Below are positions 1 to 7,209 of a DNA stretch of 64,000 bases, piece by piece. Below the pieces are notes generated by a model, which searched no databases, was not told the DNA's origin, and saw only the letters and a list, made by a program, of their open reading frames with translations. Position 1 is the first letter of the stretch. The number at the start of each line of letters is the position of its first letter. The position numbers and the translations under genes were made by a program. Source of the DNA: Streptococcus sanguinis (GTDB lineage: Bacteria > Bacillota > Bacilli > Lactobacillales > Streptococcaceae); NCBI RefSeq assembly GCF_026781265.1, contig NZ_JAKUVC010000002.1:310001-374000 (forward strand). Reading direction: 5' to 3'.

Positions 1-2443
1 TTTCATAGGAGTTGATAATTCTTCCCTTGAAACTGCTGTTCGTAATCTTAGAATTATCAGCCTTCCACACCAAGCCACCAATGCCACTTTCGCCAGCCAA
101 AACACCGTCTACATGGACATTGTTAATCCTTGTTGCATTATTCGCTTCATTTGCAAGGGCACCAATATCAGTTTTCCCTGAGATATTTACATCTTTAAGA
201 GTCAGATTTTCTACAGTAGCAGCGCTCAATGTGTCAAATAAAGGCTTCTTCAAATTATAAATAGCATAATTTTTTCCGTCCTTGCTGCCAAAGAGCTTAC
301 CAGTAAATCTGCCCTTTATATAACTGCTAGCGCCATTTTCTAGTTCAACCTCATTGGCATTCAGACTAGCACCTAAATAATAAGTTCCACCGAGATCATT
401 ATTTATAGCTTGAACCAAGTTACTAAAGGAAGTAAAGTTTGTGACTTCTTTCTCAGCCTTTTTAGCTAGATAGAAAGTAAAATTGTCCTCGTACTTATTG
501 TCAACGTCCTGTTTTAATTTTTCAGCACTTGCTGTAATTTTATAAACCGGTTGGCCATCTTTCGTGCTATCGACTATTGAAGAAATCGGCAAGAAAACAT
601 CTTTAAATTTAGATGATTTCACTTTCACAAAATAATTCTCATGATTGCTTGGAATGGTATCCAGAGAAACGTGCTGTTTGTATTTTCCATCAGTTAGACT
701 ATACAACTCCACATCAGATACATTTCTTAACTCGATATTCTTTTCAGGTTCTTGCTTCTGCTCTTTAGGCTCCTCAGCTTTTTCAGCAGGATTTTCCGCT
801 TCTGGCACTGCTGGTTCGATGTTTCCGGTATACTCTTGCGGAGGCTCTACCTGCTCAGGCTCAACTATGGCTCCAGCTTGAGTTCCTGTGTATTCAGGTA
901 ATGAAGAAACTTGTTCAGGTTCAACAATTGCTCCTGCTTGAACCCCTGTATATTCTGGTAAAGGAGTCACTTGCTCAGGTTCGACTACCGCACCGGATTG
1001 GGTTTCTGTATATTCTGGCAAGGAAGAAACTTGTTCAGGCTCAACGATAGCACCTTCTTGAGTTCCCGTATACTCTGGTAAGGGAGTCACTTGTTCAGGT
1101 GACACTACTGAACCTGCTTGAACTCCTGTGTACTCTGGTAAGGGAGCGACTTGCTCGGGAGCGACCACCGCACCGGATTGAGTTCCTGTGTATTCCGGTA
1201 ATGGTGTAACTTGATCGGGTTCGACTATCGCACCGGATTGGACACCTCCAACCTCCGGTTCAATTTGTTCAGGCTCAACTATGGCTCCAGATAATGTACC
1301 TGAATAATCAGGCAATGAAGCCACCTGCTCAGGCTCAACGATTGCGCCGGATTGGACGCCTGTGTATTCTGGTAAGGGAGCGACTTGCTCGGGAGTGACC
1401 AAGTTAGTACCCACTGGTTTTTCACTTGGCGCTTCAATCTTTTTAGTCCCTTTTTCTACTATTCTAGGAGTCGCTTCCTCTATTTTAGTCGAAAGAACCT
1501 CTCTAGAAACTTCCGCATTATCTACAGTAAAAATTCGAACGACTTCGATTTTACGGCCTGATTTGCCTTCTTGTTTTACTCTTACAGTACCTTCAGCTAA
1601 ATCAGGATTCTCTTGTATTTGTTCTCCAAAGGCTATCTCAGTTTCAATTGTCTTTTCTTTATATAATAGTTCCGGCTTAGCTACTCGGCCAGACAAGACT
1701 TCATCTTGAGGCTCAATTGTATTGACGCTAAACGTTTGATTTTTTAGTCCATTCTTATCGAAAGAAACAGAATAATCTAGCTTCTTATTTTGGTTTAAAA
1801 CTTCTTTATCTAGATTAGCATTCTGCTGATGAGCAGGAATCTTATTACCTAATAATTTTTTAATCGATTCATCTTTTATGTAGCCAACATAGGTATAGCC
1901 CGAGATTTCACCTGGTGACGGCAGACTTTCCCCAGCTGACACTTGATATTCGGCATTATACTGCAGCAAGATCCCATTTTCCAACGCATCGACAGATAGT
2001 ATCAAACCTCCTCCGACACCAGCACCCACCAACACAGTCAATAGGAACTTGCTTTTAACCTTTCTTTTTGACACAACAAAAACAACCAATCCTATCGTCG
2101 TTAAGAGACCGGCCGTCATCATTGTATTGGAATTGTTGCTGTCGCCTGTATTCGGTAAGGTTTTTGCTCCAGTATTTGAGTTTAACCTGTAGACAAGATA
2201 GTAAGTCTCCTCGTTTCCTTCTGACATTTTAGGAAATCCACTTACAATCAACTCCTTTTCTTGCGGAGTTATTTCAGTATCTGTCACGTATTTATAGTGT
2301 ACATTCAACTTCTCCTGCGCTTGAACAGAGTCAACTCCAACGAAAGAACCAAAAAACAAACTAGAAATAGCAGCCGAAACAAGCCCGACAGCTAATTTCC
2401 TAAAAGCAAACCGAGTTTGCTTCTCCCCAAAAAACCTTTTCAT
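1..2443 (-). CDS. iga: IgA1-specific zinc metalloprotease, N-terminal part (cut by left edge)
   Basis: The frame stays open from the ATG at 2443 to the window edge, about 814 codons, so the C-terminal M26 catalytic domain lies outside. The start follows a GAAAGG ribosome site. Order of parts seen: a YSIRK-like signal region (about 10-40), LPNTG at residues 96-100, two membrane segments (about 108-124 and 132-150), a G5-like stretch (about 230-340), ten repeats of about 20 residues, then GLUG-like repeats near the edge (motifs such as GALANE and GGLVWK). An LPXTG motif near the N-terminus followed by two membrane segments is the family arrangement of streptococcal IgA1 and Zmp proteases; the enzyme cleaves the human IgA1 hinge. 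The ten 20-residue repeats match what I recall of the S. sanguinis enzyme. A ZmpA-type paralogue cannot be fully excluded without the catalytic end. Confidence 0.85.
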   Translation of the reverse strand, partial: MKRFFGEKQTRFAFRKLAVGLVSAAISSLFFGSFVGVDSVQAQEKLNVHYKYVTDTEITPQEKELIVSGFPKMSEGNEETYYLVYRLNSNTGAKTLPNTGDSNNSNTMMTAGLLTTIGLVVFVVSKRKVKSKFLLTVLVGAGVGGGLILSVDALENGILLQYNAEYQVSAGESLPSPGEISGYTYVGYIKDESIKKLLGNKIPAHQQNANLDKEVLNQNKKLDYSVSFDKNGLKNQTFSVNTIEPQDEVLSGRVAKPELLYKEKTIETEIAFGEQIQENPDLAEGTVRVKQEGKSGRKIEVVRIFTVDNAEVSREVLSTKIEEATPRIVEKGTKKIEAPSEKPVGTNLVTPEQVAPLPEYTGVQSGAIVEPEQVASLPDYSGTLSGAIVEPEQIEPEVGGVQSGAIVEPDQVTPLPEYTGTQSGAVVAPEQVAPLPEYTGVQAGSVVSPEQVTPLPEYTGTQEGAIVEPEQVSSLPEYTETQSGAVVEPEQVTPLPEYTGVQAGAIVEPEQVSSLPEYTGTQAGAIVEPEQVEPPQEYTGNIEPAVPEAENPAEKAEEPKEQKQEPEKNIELRNVSDVELYSLTDGKYKQHVSLDTIPSNHENYFVKVKSSKFKDVFLPISSIVDSTKDGQPVYKITASAEKLKQDVDNKYEDNFTFYLAKKAEKEVTNFTSFSNLVQAINNDLGGTYYLGASLNANEVELENGASSYIKGRFTGKLFGSKDGKNYAIYNLKKPLFDTLSAATVENLTLKDVNISGKTDIGALANEANNATRINNVHVDGVLAGESGIGGLVWKADNSKITNSSFKGRIINSYE
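815..1381 (-). repeat. Ten tandem ~60-bp repeats inside the IgA protease gene
   Basis: Ten consecutive units of about 60 bp each encode variants of EYTGxQxGAIVEPEQVxxLP. They differ mainly at positions coding for V/T, S/A/E and the junction dipeptide (SS, TP, AP). The third unit is shortened (EPEVGG in place of xxLPEYTG) and the last decays into proline/glutamate-rich sequence. They form an extended stalk between the membrane-anchored N-terminus and the enzymatic part. Unit number is likely to vary between strains by recombination. Confidence 0.9.
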
Positions 2444-2680
2444 AAAATCCCTTTCAAATTATTCTAAAAAGAATAACAAATCCTTTAACCAGAGAAGGTG
2501 CAACAGTGAGCCATTGCATTCATTCATCTAAATCCCCTAACAAAAATTCCCTAATCAACAATCTCATATAACTTTTATCTTATTCATAATATCTCCAAAA
2601 TCGCAATAATCTGTCTAAATTATATCATACAATCCTATTTTTTGTTAGCGTTTTAACATAAAAGAAAAAATTTTAGGTAC

Positions 2681-2705
2681 AAAAAACCAAGTCTTTCGAC
2701 TTGGT
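2681..2705 (-). terminator. Intrinsic terminator after rplL
   Basis: On the minus strand ACCAAGTC, a GAAA loop and GACTTGGT form an 8-bp perfect stem followed by a T run, 24 bases past the rplL stop. It ends the rplJ-rplL transcript before the divergently placed upstream region of the IgA protease. Confidence 0.9.
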
Positions 2706-2729
2706 TGATTCCTATGATTGGAAACTCTA

Positions 2730-3098
2730 TTACTTAAGAGTAACTGAAGCACCAGCTTCTTCCAATTTAGCTTTAAGTTCTTCAGCTTCTGCTGCAGCAA
2801 CGCCTTCTTTGATAACGTTTGGTGCACCATCAACAAGTTCTTTAGCTTCTTTAAGGCCAAGACCAGTGATTTCACGTACAACTTTGATAACGCCGACTTT
2901 CTTGTCGCCAGCAGCAGTCAATTCGATATCGAATGAATCTTTAGCAGCGGCAGCTTCACCAGCACCAGCAGCAGCTACAGCTACAGGAGCAGCTGCAGTT
3001 ACACCAAATTCTTCTTCGATAGCTTTTACAAGGTCGTTCAATTCAAGGATTGAAGCTTCTTTAATTTCAGCAATAATGTTTTCAATGTTCAATGCCAT
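2730..3098 (-). CDS. rplL: 50S ribosomal protein L7/L12
   Basis: The 122-residue product begins [17 protein letters not shown] and ends in the conserved C-terminal domain ([20 protein letters not shown]). The N-terminal dimerisation part, the alanine/glycine-rich hinge (about 38-52) and the C-terminal factor-binding domain are in the usual order and length. L7/L12 forms the flexible stalk that recruits translation GTPases and sits on L10. The start at 3098 is chosen because GGAGG lies just upstream; an in-frame ATG five codons earlier overlaps that ribosome site. It follows rplJ in one operon and is closed by its own terminator. Confidence 0.97.
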   Translation of the reverse strand: MALNIENIIAEIKEASILELNDLVKAIEEEFGVTAAAPVAVAAAGAGEAAAAKDSFDIELTAAGDKKVGVIKVVREITGLGLKEAKELVDGAPNVIKEGVAAAEAEELKAKLEEAGASVTLK

Positions 3099-3171
3099 TG
3101 TTATTTCCTCCAAATAATTTTTAAATTTATAATATTTTTTTCGTAGCTAGGCTACGCTGCGTAGCTTAAGA

Positions 3172-3672
3172 TTAAGCTGCGTCTTCTTTGTTGTCTGCAA
3201 CTGCTTTGACAGCAAGTGCAACGTTGCGAACTGGCGCTTGAAGTACAGAAAGGAGCATAGAAAGAAGTCCTTCGCGGTTTGGAAGAGTTGCAAGTGCAAG
3301 AATCTCTTCTTTTGATGCGACAGCGCCTTCGATTGCACCACCTTTGATTTCAAGTGCATCAGCGTTCTTAGCAAAGTCGTTCATGATTTTCGCTGGTGCG
3401 ATAACATCTTCGTTAGAAAATGCTACTGCAGATGGTCCAACAAAAACAGATGCCAAGTCTTCAAGTCCAGCTTTTTCAGCTGCACGACGCAAGATTGAGT
3501 TTTTGATAACTTTGTACTCAACTTCGCTTCCACGAAGCTCACGACGAAGAACGGTATCTTGCTCAACAGTCAAACCACGAGCGTCAACAACGACGATAGA
3601 TGCAGCAGCTTTCATTTTCTCAGCAACTGCGTCAACCAGTTCCGCTTTTTTAGCAATAATAGCTTCACTCAT
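3172..3672 (-). CDS. rplJ: 50S ribosomal protein L10
   Basis: The 166-residue product begins [19 protein letters not shown] and has the L10 globular domain with motifs such as [12 protein letters not shown], followed by the C-terminal helix that binds L7/L12 dimers. Length is normal for the family. L10 anchors the stalk on 23S rRNA, and the L10-L12 complex represses its own operon by binding the leader RNA, which is visible upstream (3690-3835). The ATG lies behind GGAGG. rplL follows after about 70 bases, a spacing usual for this operon. Confidence 0.97.
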   Translation of the reverse strand: MSEAIIAKKAELVDAVAEKMKAAASIVVVDARGLTVEQDTVLRRELRGSEVEYKVIKNSILRRAAEKAGLEDLASVFVGPSAVAFSNEDVIAPAKIMNDFAKNADALEIKGGAIEGAVASKEEILALATLPNREGLLSMLLSVLQAPVRNVALAVKAVADNKEDAA

Positions 3673-3689
3673 TTAGTGTTTCACCTCCG

Positions 3690-3835
3690 TAATTATTTTG
3701 CTTGGGGAATTTTCCAAAAGAAAAACGCGCCCAAACCTAGACACGAAAGTACAATACGCTTCTTTTTAAATGATACGTTTTGTCCTCGGTAGGATCTTTA
3801 TGAGTCGAGCTCCCCTACTGTCTTAGGCAGTTTTT
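3690..3835 (-). ncRNA. L10 leader (autoregulatory mRNA element)
   Basis: Between the promoter and rplJ the transcript carries the sequence CCTAAGACAGTAGGGGAGC followed by CTACCGAGGACAAAACG, the conserved core I associate with the Firmicute L10 leader. Complementary blocks (ACTGCCTAAGACAGT and GTAGGGGAGC with the later CCTACCGAGG) allow the kink-turn-containing structure that L10(L12)4 binds to lower rplJL expression. Position and motif agree; the exact ends are approximate. Confidence 0.85.
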
Positions 3836-3849
3836 TCAAACCATTGATA

Positions 3850-3877
3850 ATTATAGCAAAAGAAAAAAAGATTGCAA
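3850..3877 (-). promoter_or_regulatory. Promoter of rplJ-rplL
   Basis: Minus strand: TTGCAA, a 16-base spacer and TATAAT, just before the L10 leader. The match to the vegetative consensus is strong. Confidence 0.8.
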
Positions 3878-3954
3878 GCTTTTTATACAATCTTTTTAAA
3901 TTTAGTCATTATTTTCTGCAAATCTCTTACTTGATTAATATCTACTTATTTCCT

Positions 3955-4578
3955 TCACTCGAAAGTTTCGAGTTCAATATAATCAAAGTTCTCTCTTAAA
4001 TAATCAAATAAGGCATCTTTATGAGCATTCTGATTCATTTCAACAAACCTTCGAAACTCATTTGTACGGAGTTCAGATTCACTGCCATCAAGATACCATG
4101 CAGAAAAATGAACTCGTCTCACCTTATGACGACTACCTAAACGATACATCTTCATAAATGCATCTATCTTAGAACATTCTGGCAGGTAGGCAATATCAAA
4201 TGTCCTGTAACAAATGAGATGATCGCCATAAACCAAAACTTTCAAACGTTTATCAAGGCAGTCCGCATCATTAAGATTTTGCCAGTCCTCCTCAAGCTCA
4301 GGGTAAGAATCTTTCAATTCTCGCACATTCCTACTAATACGAAGATTGCCTTTTATCATTCGATAGATAAGTATTCCGAACATTGAATCGAACAACATCC
4401 AAAGAACAAACCCCATAAAAGTTTCACGAATCAATTTCAACCAAAATGAAAATCCGAAACTCACAGTAGCATAAATAGAAACAAACAAAACAAAGCCAAA
4501 GGGAAGGAGGCTCAACATTGGACCAATCATCATCAAAATTCTAGCTTTTAGCGGAGAAAACTTAAATTTTTTTCCCAC
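3955..4578 (-). CDS. Unknown two-helix membrane protein
   Basis: The 207-residue product is not recognised. Two hydrophobic segments (about 14-40 and 52-72) are followed by a hydrophilic domain of about 130 residues (ELEEDWQNLNDADCLDKRL, then HKVRRVHFSAWYLDG), probably cytosolic. The GTG at 4578 has AGGAGG 11 bases upstream. A better-spaced ribosome site serves a TTG at 4603 in another frame, which meets this frame at an A7 run (4567-4573). The true N-terminus may therefore come from that TTG through slippage, or the gene may carry a one-base frameshift. It lies in a decayed islet next to an unknown lipoprotein; a role as accessory or immunity partner is only a guess. Confidence 0.6.
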   Translation of the reverse strand: MGKKFKFSPLKARILMMIGPMLSLLPFGFVLFVSIYATVSFGFSFWLKLIRETFMGFVLWMLFDSMFGILIYRMIKGNLRISRNVRELKDSYPELEEDWQNLNDADCLDKRLKVLVYGDHLICYRTFDIAYLPECSKIDAFMKMYRLGSRHKVRRVHFSAWYLDGSESELRTNEFRRFVEMNQNAHKDALFDYLRENFDYIELETFE

Positions 4579-4603
4579 TTCCCTCAGTTCCTCCTAAACT
4601 CAA
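4562..4603 (-). other. Short TTG-started frame running into an A7 slippage tract
   Basis: AAAGGAGG stands seven bases before a TTG at 4603. The frame reads MSLGGTEGSGKKI and stops at 4562. Its lysine codons form an A7 run on the minus strand. Removing one A, or slippage by RNA polymerase there, fuses it to the downstream membrane protein as ...GSGKKFKFSPLKA. Either this is the real N-terminus interrupted by an indel, or it is a leader peptide overlapping the GTG start at 4578. Confidence 0.45.
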
Positions 4604-4607
4604 TTCT

Positions 4608-4688
4608 TTACCTCCTTTTATATCGCATTCCCCCTCTTGTGTATTTAAACTTGTTTCCATCTGGCGCCTGAACAGTGTTCTTATTCAT
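4608..4688 (-). CDS. Possible 26-residue basic peptide or toxin-tail scrap
   Basis: An ATG at 4688 preceded by AGAAGATGTT opens 26 codons ending in the basic sequence YTRGGMRYKRR. Its stop codon overlaps the AAAGGAGG ribosome site of the next frame, suggesting translational coupling. A weak promoter-like pair (TTAAGT, 17 bases, TATATT at 4710-4738) lies upstream. No family is recognised. It could be a small gene, or the surviving 3' end of a larger gene, since the basic glycine-rich tail resembles ends of polymorphic toxins. The second reading is speculation. Confidence 0.35.
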   Translation of the reverse strand: MNKNTVQAPDGNKFKYTRGGMRYKRR

Positions 4689-4786
4689 AACATCTTCTTT
4701 TGTTTGTATAATATACCAAATTAATTTAACAAACTTAAGCATTTTCCACTGGGTAAGTTAAGCGCAACACATACGCTGTCAATTCA

Positions 4787-5503
4787 CTACTTATTATCAT
4801 TCACCTCTCTGTATTCATTTATTATAGTTTCTGATTTTAGGGAACGCGAAGTGGACATATTAACTTGAACATATTTTCTATCATCACTGATATTTCTGGT
4901 AAACGAAAGAACAAAATTTTCATTTTGATTTCTCCAAGATGAATCCAAGTGATTCTTTTTTGCTAATTCCTCATCCAAATAATATGCCAAATGATAGGCA
5001 GGAACTTCAGGGGTATATCGACTATTAATCAATTTATAGCCGGCCAATATTTTTTCAGAAAAAACATTGGATTGAAAGAGAAAAGTGATGTTTTTGGCTT
5101 CTTCCTCCATAAAATAACCTGAATCTAAACTCTCCCACCCTTGAGCAGAATATTGAATATTGTGTTTGTACTCAATCTCACTAGTTGTATCATCTTCAAA
5201 AAACTGTCCAGTTTTTTTTTCAATAAATCCTTTAATGGATTTATCAATAGGATTCCCTGAAACATTTATAGAATATTGAACATCTTTCCCAGTCTCGTCA
5301 AAATTTGAAACTGTATAAATAATTTCAAATCCTTTTGGATAAAATTTAAACAAGTCCGAAACATTTGCAGTAGAATAAATCTTTTCTAAATCAACAAACT
5401 GACTTTCCACATGAGCTCGGCTATTTTTATCACAACCGAACAAATTTGTCATCATTACTAAACCTCCTAAAATTATAATGAATATTTTTAAAAATTTCTT
5501 CAT
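4787..5503 (-). CDS. Secreted lipoprotein of unknown function
   Basis: The 238-residue product has a lipoprotein signal: MKKFLK, a hydrophobic core, and the lipobox LFGC with Cys24. The mature part has no domain I can name. Blocks such as SDLFKFYPKGFE, VSGNPIDKSIKG and YTPEVPAYHLAYYL recall, in general layout only, the tandem-type (Csa1-like) staphylococcal lipoproteins and type VII immunity lipoproteins. The start at 5503 is chosen because AAGGAGAAGG lies two bases upstream; an upstream ATG nine codons earlier has no such site. It sits directly behind a dead IS3 orfA, so it may have arrived with, or been truncated upstream by, that element. Confidence 0.65.
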   Translation of the reverse strand: MKKFLKIFIIILGGLVMMTNLFGCDKNSRAHVESQFVDLEKIYSTANVSDLFKFYPKGFEIIYTVSNFDETGKDVQYSINVSGNPIDKSIKGFIEKKTGQFFEDDTTSEIEYKHNIQYSAQGWESLDSGYFMEEEAKNITFLFQSNVFSEKILAGYKLINSRYTPEVPAYHLAYYLDEELAKKNHLDSSWRNQNENFVLSFTRNISDDRKYVQVNMSTSRSLKSETIINEYREVNDNK

Positions 5504-5567
5504 AACCTTCTCCTTTTCCTTAGCCATCATCCCATTGTTTGAAAAACCATGGTTTATCCTTGTGATT

Positions 5568-5786
5568 TTATTCCATTATCTCCTCCTTCATCTTGGTCAT
5601 TTCCTTAAGCATTTCTTGAACTTGGTGCAGGAAAAGACTGATAGAATTCTTACCAGCAGGTTTTTCACAGGGTTTTATCCATTTATAATTTGTCTGATTA
5701 GAGTTGCCATACTCTTTGACTAATTCCGAGAATAGCTTACATGAATCATGTAAACGAACAAGGGGTTCCTTGAATTCTTGGCTGTA
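5568..5786 (-). pseudogene. Remnant of IS3-family transposase orfA
   Basis: Seventy-two sense codons read YSQEFKEPLVRLHDS, then LFSELVKEYGNSNQTNYKWIK, then a coiled tail QEMLKEMTKMKEEIME and a stop. This is the helix-turn-helix and leucine-zipper layout of IS3-group OrfA proteins (compare the family pattern YSxEFKxxxVxL, LxxEYGxSxxTxYKWIK). The original start has been lost by a frameshift: an ATG with GGGAG upstream near 5806 is in another frame. The end is broken before the usual ILKKA segment. No orfB or inverted repeats were found nearby, so the element is a dead relic of about 220 bp. Confidence 0.75.
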
Positions 5787-5822
5787 CTTTTATGATATGT
5801 AAACATCTCCCTTGGTTATCTA

Positions 5823-5963
5823 CTATTCTACAAAATGCGTCCGTGCAATCATGCTAACATCATCAGTATAAACATCATTATCTAATACAAAATAACTATT
5901 TATTTCTATGATAGTAACGGATATGAAATCTATCTCCTAAATCTTTATACTCTTTACATACAT
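5823..5963 (-). pseudogene. Broken small gene with intact promoter
   Basis: A strong promoter (5994-6022) and AAGGAG lead to an ATG at 5963. The frame reads MYVKSIKI, hits a TAG, and then continues open for 37 codons (EIDFISVTIIEINS, then FVLDNDVYTDDVSMIARTH) to a stop at 5823. The continuation looks protein-like but matches nothing I know. The ATG abuts the ribosome site with no spacing, which also suggests decay. A second AGGAGA before an ATA codon could mark a mutated start. Confidence 0.4.
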
Positions 5964-5993
5964 CTCCTTTTATAACATATTAACCTGCATCCT

Positions 5994-6022
5994 ATTATAG
6001 ATTACTTTGATTATTTTGTAAA
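5994..6022 (-). promoter_or_regulatory. Strong promoter of the broken small gene
   Basis: Minus strand: TTTACA, 17-base spacer, TATAAT, followed about 30 bases later by AAGGAG. The near-consensus promoter survives although the gene behind it does not. Confidence 0.65.
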
Positions 6023-6103
6023 TCAATTTGGTAGATAAATACGAACTTTTAATTGTGTTATAATTTTATAGTTCGTGTTTAGAAAGTTTTACAAATGTCA
6101 AAT

Positions 6104-6137
6104 AAAAAACTAGAGGAATTTCATCTCATTCCTCTAG
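6104..6137 (-). terminator. Intrinsic terminator in the islet
   Basis: CTAGAGGAAT, an 8-base loop and ATTCCTCTAG form a perfect 10-bp stem, followed on the minus strand by TTTTTT. It directly follows the TAG of a 32-codon scrap (6138-6236), so it probably belonged to a lost gene. Confidence 0.85.
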
Positions 6138-6236
6138 CTATTTGATTAACTTCCAACAAACTGCTCTGTAAAGAGATTGATGATTGTAAAGTAGCTTATC
6201 ACAAACAAATAACAATGGGATATCAAATTTGTCCAC
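6138..6236 (-). pseudogene. Scrap of an unrecognised gene before a terminator
   Basis: From a GTG at 6236 a 32-residue frame reads VDKFDIPLLFVCDKLL and ends VCWKLIK-stop, one base before a perfect terminator. No ribosome site precedes it and TAG lies two codons upstream. It looks like the 3' end of a deleted gene rather than a gene. Apart from this scrap, the stretch 5787-6291 holds only the features listed here. Confidence 0.3.
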
Positions 6237-6263
6237 AAGGTTCTATTTATTTAAGGAGACATC

Positions 6264-6290
6264 AAAAAAAGGATTCGAAAATCCTTTTTT
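6264..6290 (-). terminator. Terminator of the formate/nitrite transporter gene
   Basis: AAAAAAGGATT, TTCG loop and AATCCTTTTTTT follow directly after the stop of the transporter gene on the minus strand. Confidence 0.85.
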
Positions 6291-6291
6291 G

Positions 6292-7089
6292 TCAGTCCAC
6301 ATAATTACTTTCTTCCTTATTAAACCAAGCGTATGGCAAACCTATGAGTAGGCCACCACCGATGAGGTTACCGATAAAGGTTACGCCCCAGTGGCGTAGG
6401 ATATTTCCAATACCAAAATTTTGTACTTCCGCTGCTGCTGAGCTGAATTTCACGATAGCGAAGGAAGCAAAGTTGGCTGCCAAGTGTTCGTTAGTCAAGA
6501 ATACAAACATATAAATAGCTGATATAACTAAGAAGAGCTTAGCTGTACTATCCTTGACCAAAACGAAGGAAAGAATAGCGATATTAACAAAGATATTTGC
6601 CAAGACTCCCTCGAGCAGAATCAACTCATTAGATCGAGCAAGCTTCATCTGCACAACACCAGAAATGAAACTACCTTTGCTAAGCCCAGCATAAGCAGCC
6701 GAGTTAGCAAAGAGCCAGCCGGCAATCAAGGCGCCAATCAGATTGAAAAATGTACAATAAAGCAAAATCATCAAGGCTTTTTTCCAGTCAATCTTCTTCA
6801 AAAAGGTACCAGCAGTCAGAAACATCATGTTGGAAGTCACCAATTCTGCATTTAGAAAGACAATGTAAGCCAATCCCCAAGCAAAGATGAAAGGAAAGAG
6901 AAAACGCCCAGTTCCTGGAACGATCTTATTCGTCAAATCTGCCGCAATGGCTCCAGCACCAGTACTAAAGGTTAGGAAAGCTCCAGCAAAGATGGAACGA
7001 ACAGCGTACTTGGCCTTGCTTGTATCAAACAAAGCTTCTTTCTTGCGGCAAGCTGCTTCAATTTTAGGGATAAATGTCGATTCAGGCAT
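6292..7089 (-). CDS. Formate/nitrite (FNT family) channel
   Basis: The 265-residue membrane protein has six hydrophobic segments and the FNT signatures AGAFLTFSTGAGAIAADL, a conserved LNAELVTSNMM segment after helix 2, and the C-terminal HWGVTFIGNLIGGGL. FNT pentamers pass formate, nitrite, hydrosulfide or lactate with protons. In streptococci, which make formate through pyruvate formate-lyase, formate export is the likeliest role, but the substrate cannot be read from the sequence. The ATG follows AGGAG. The gene stands alone between an islet and mmuM with its own terminator; an extended TATACT -10 lies near 7118. Confidence 0.88.
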   Translation of the reverse strand: MPESTFIPKIEAACRKKEALFDTSKAKYAVRSIFAGAFLTFSTGAGAIAADLTNKIVPGTGRFLFPFIFAWGLAYIVFLNAELVTSNMMFLTAGTFLKKIDWKKALMILLYCTFFNLIGALIAGWLFANSAAYAGLSKGSFISGVVQMKLARSNELILLEGVLANIFVNIAILSFVLVKDSTAKLFLVISAIYMFVFLTNEHLAANFASFAIVKFSSAAAEVQNFGIGNILRHWGVTFIGNLIGGGLLIGLPYAWFNKEESNYVD

Positions 7090-7179
7090 AAAAAAATCTC
7101 CTATTAATGTAAACTATGTATAGTATATCACAAAGTTCTTTCTTTTGATAGCGTTTTCGAGAACCTTTTTAAATTTTCT

Positions 7180-7209
7180 AAAAAAGGATTGAAAATCTAT
7201 TTTCAACCC
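7180..7209 (-). terminator. Terminator overlapping the mmuM stop
   Basis: GGGTTGAAAA, TAGA and TTTTCAATCC then TTTTTT. The stem begins inside the last codons of mmuM. Confidence 0.8.

Noticed and set aside
815..1381. Regular 60-bp repeats that could suggest a CRISPR-like or satellite array
   Set aside because: Units are in frame, have no unique spacers and code for the repeat stalk of a surface protein.
2701..3117. 138-codon Ser/Ala-rich frame on the plus strand
   Set aside because: Antisense to rplL; the composition reflects the reversed Ala/Glu codons of L7/L12.
4787..5530. Longer start (247 residues) for the lipoprotein
   Set aside because: The extra codons have no ribosome site and would put charged residues before the lipoprotein signal; AAGGAGAAGG marks the start at 5503.
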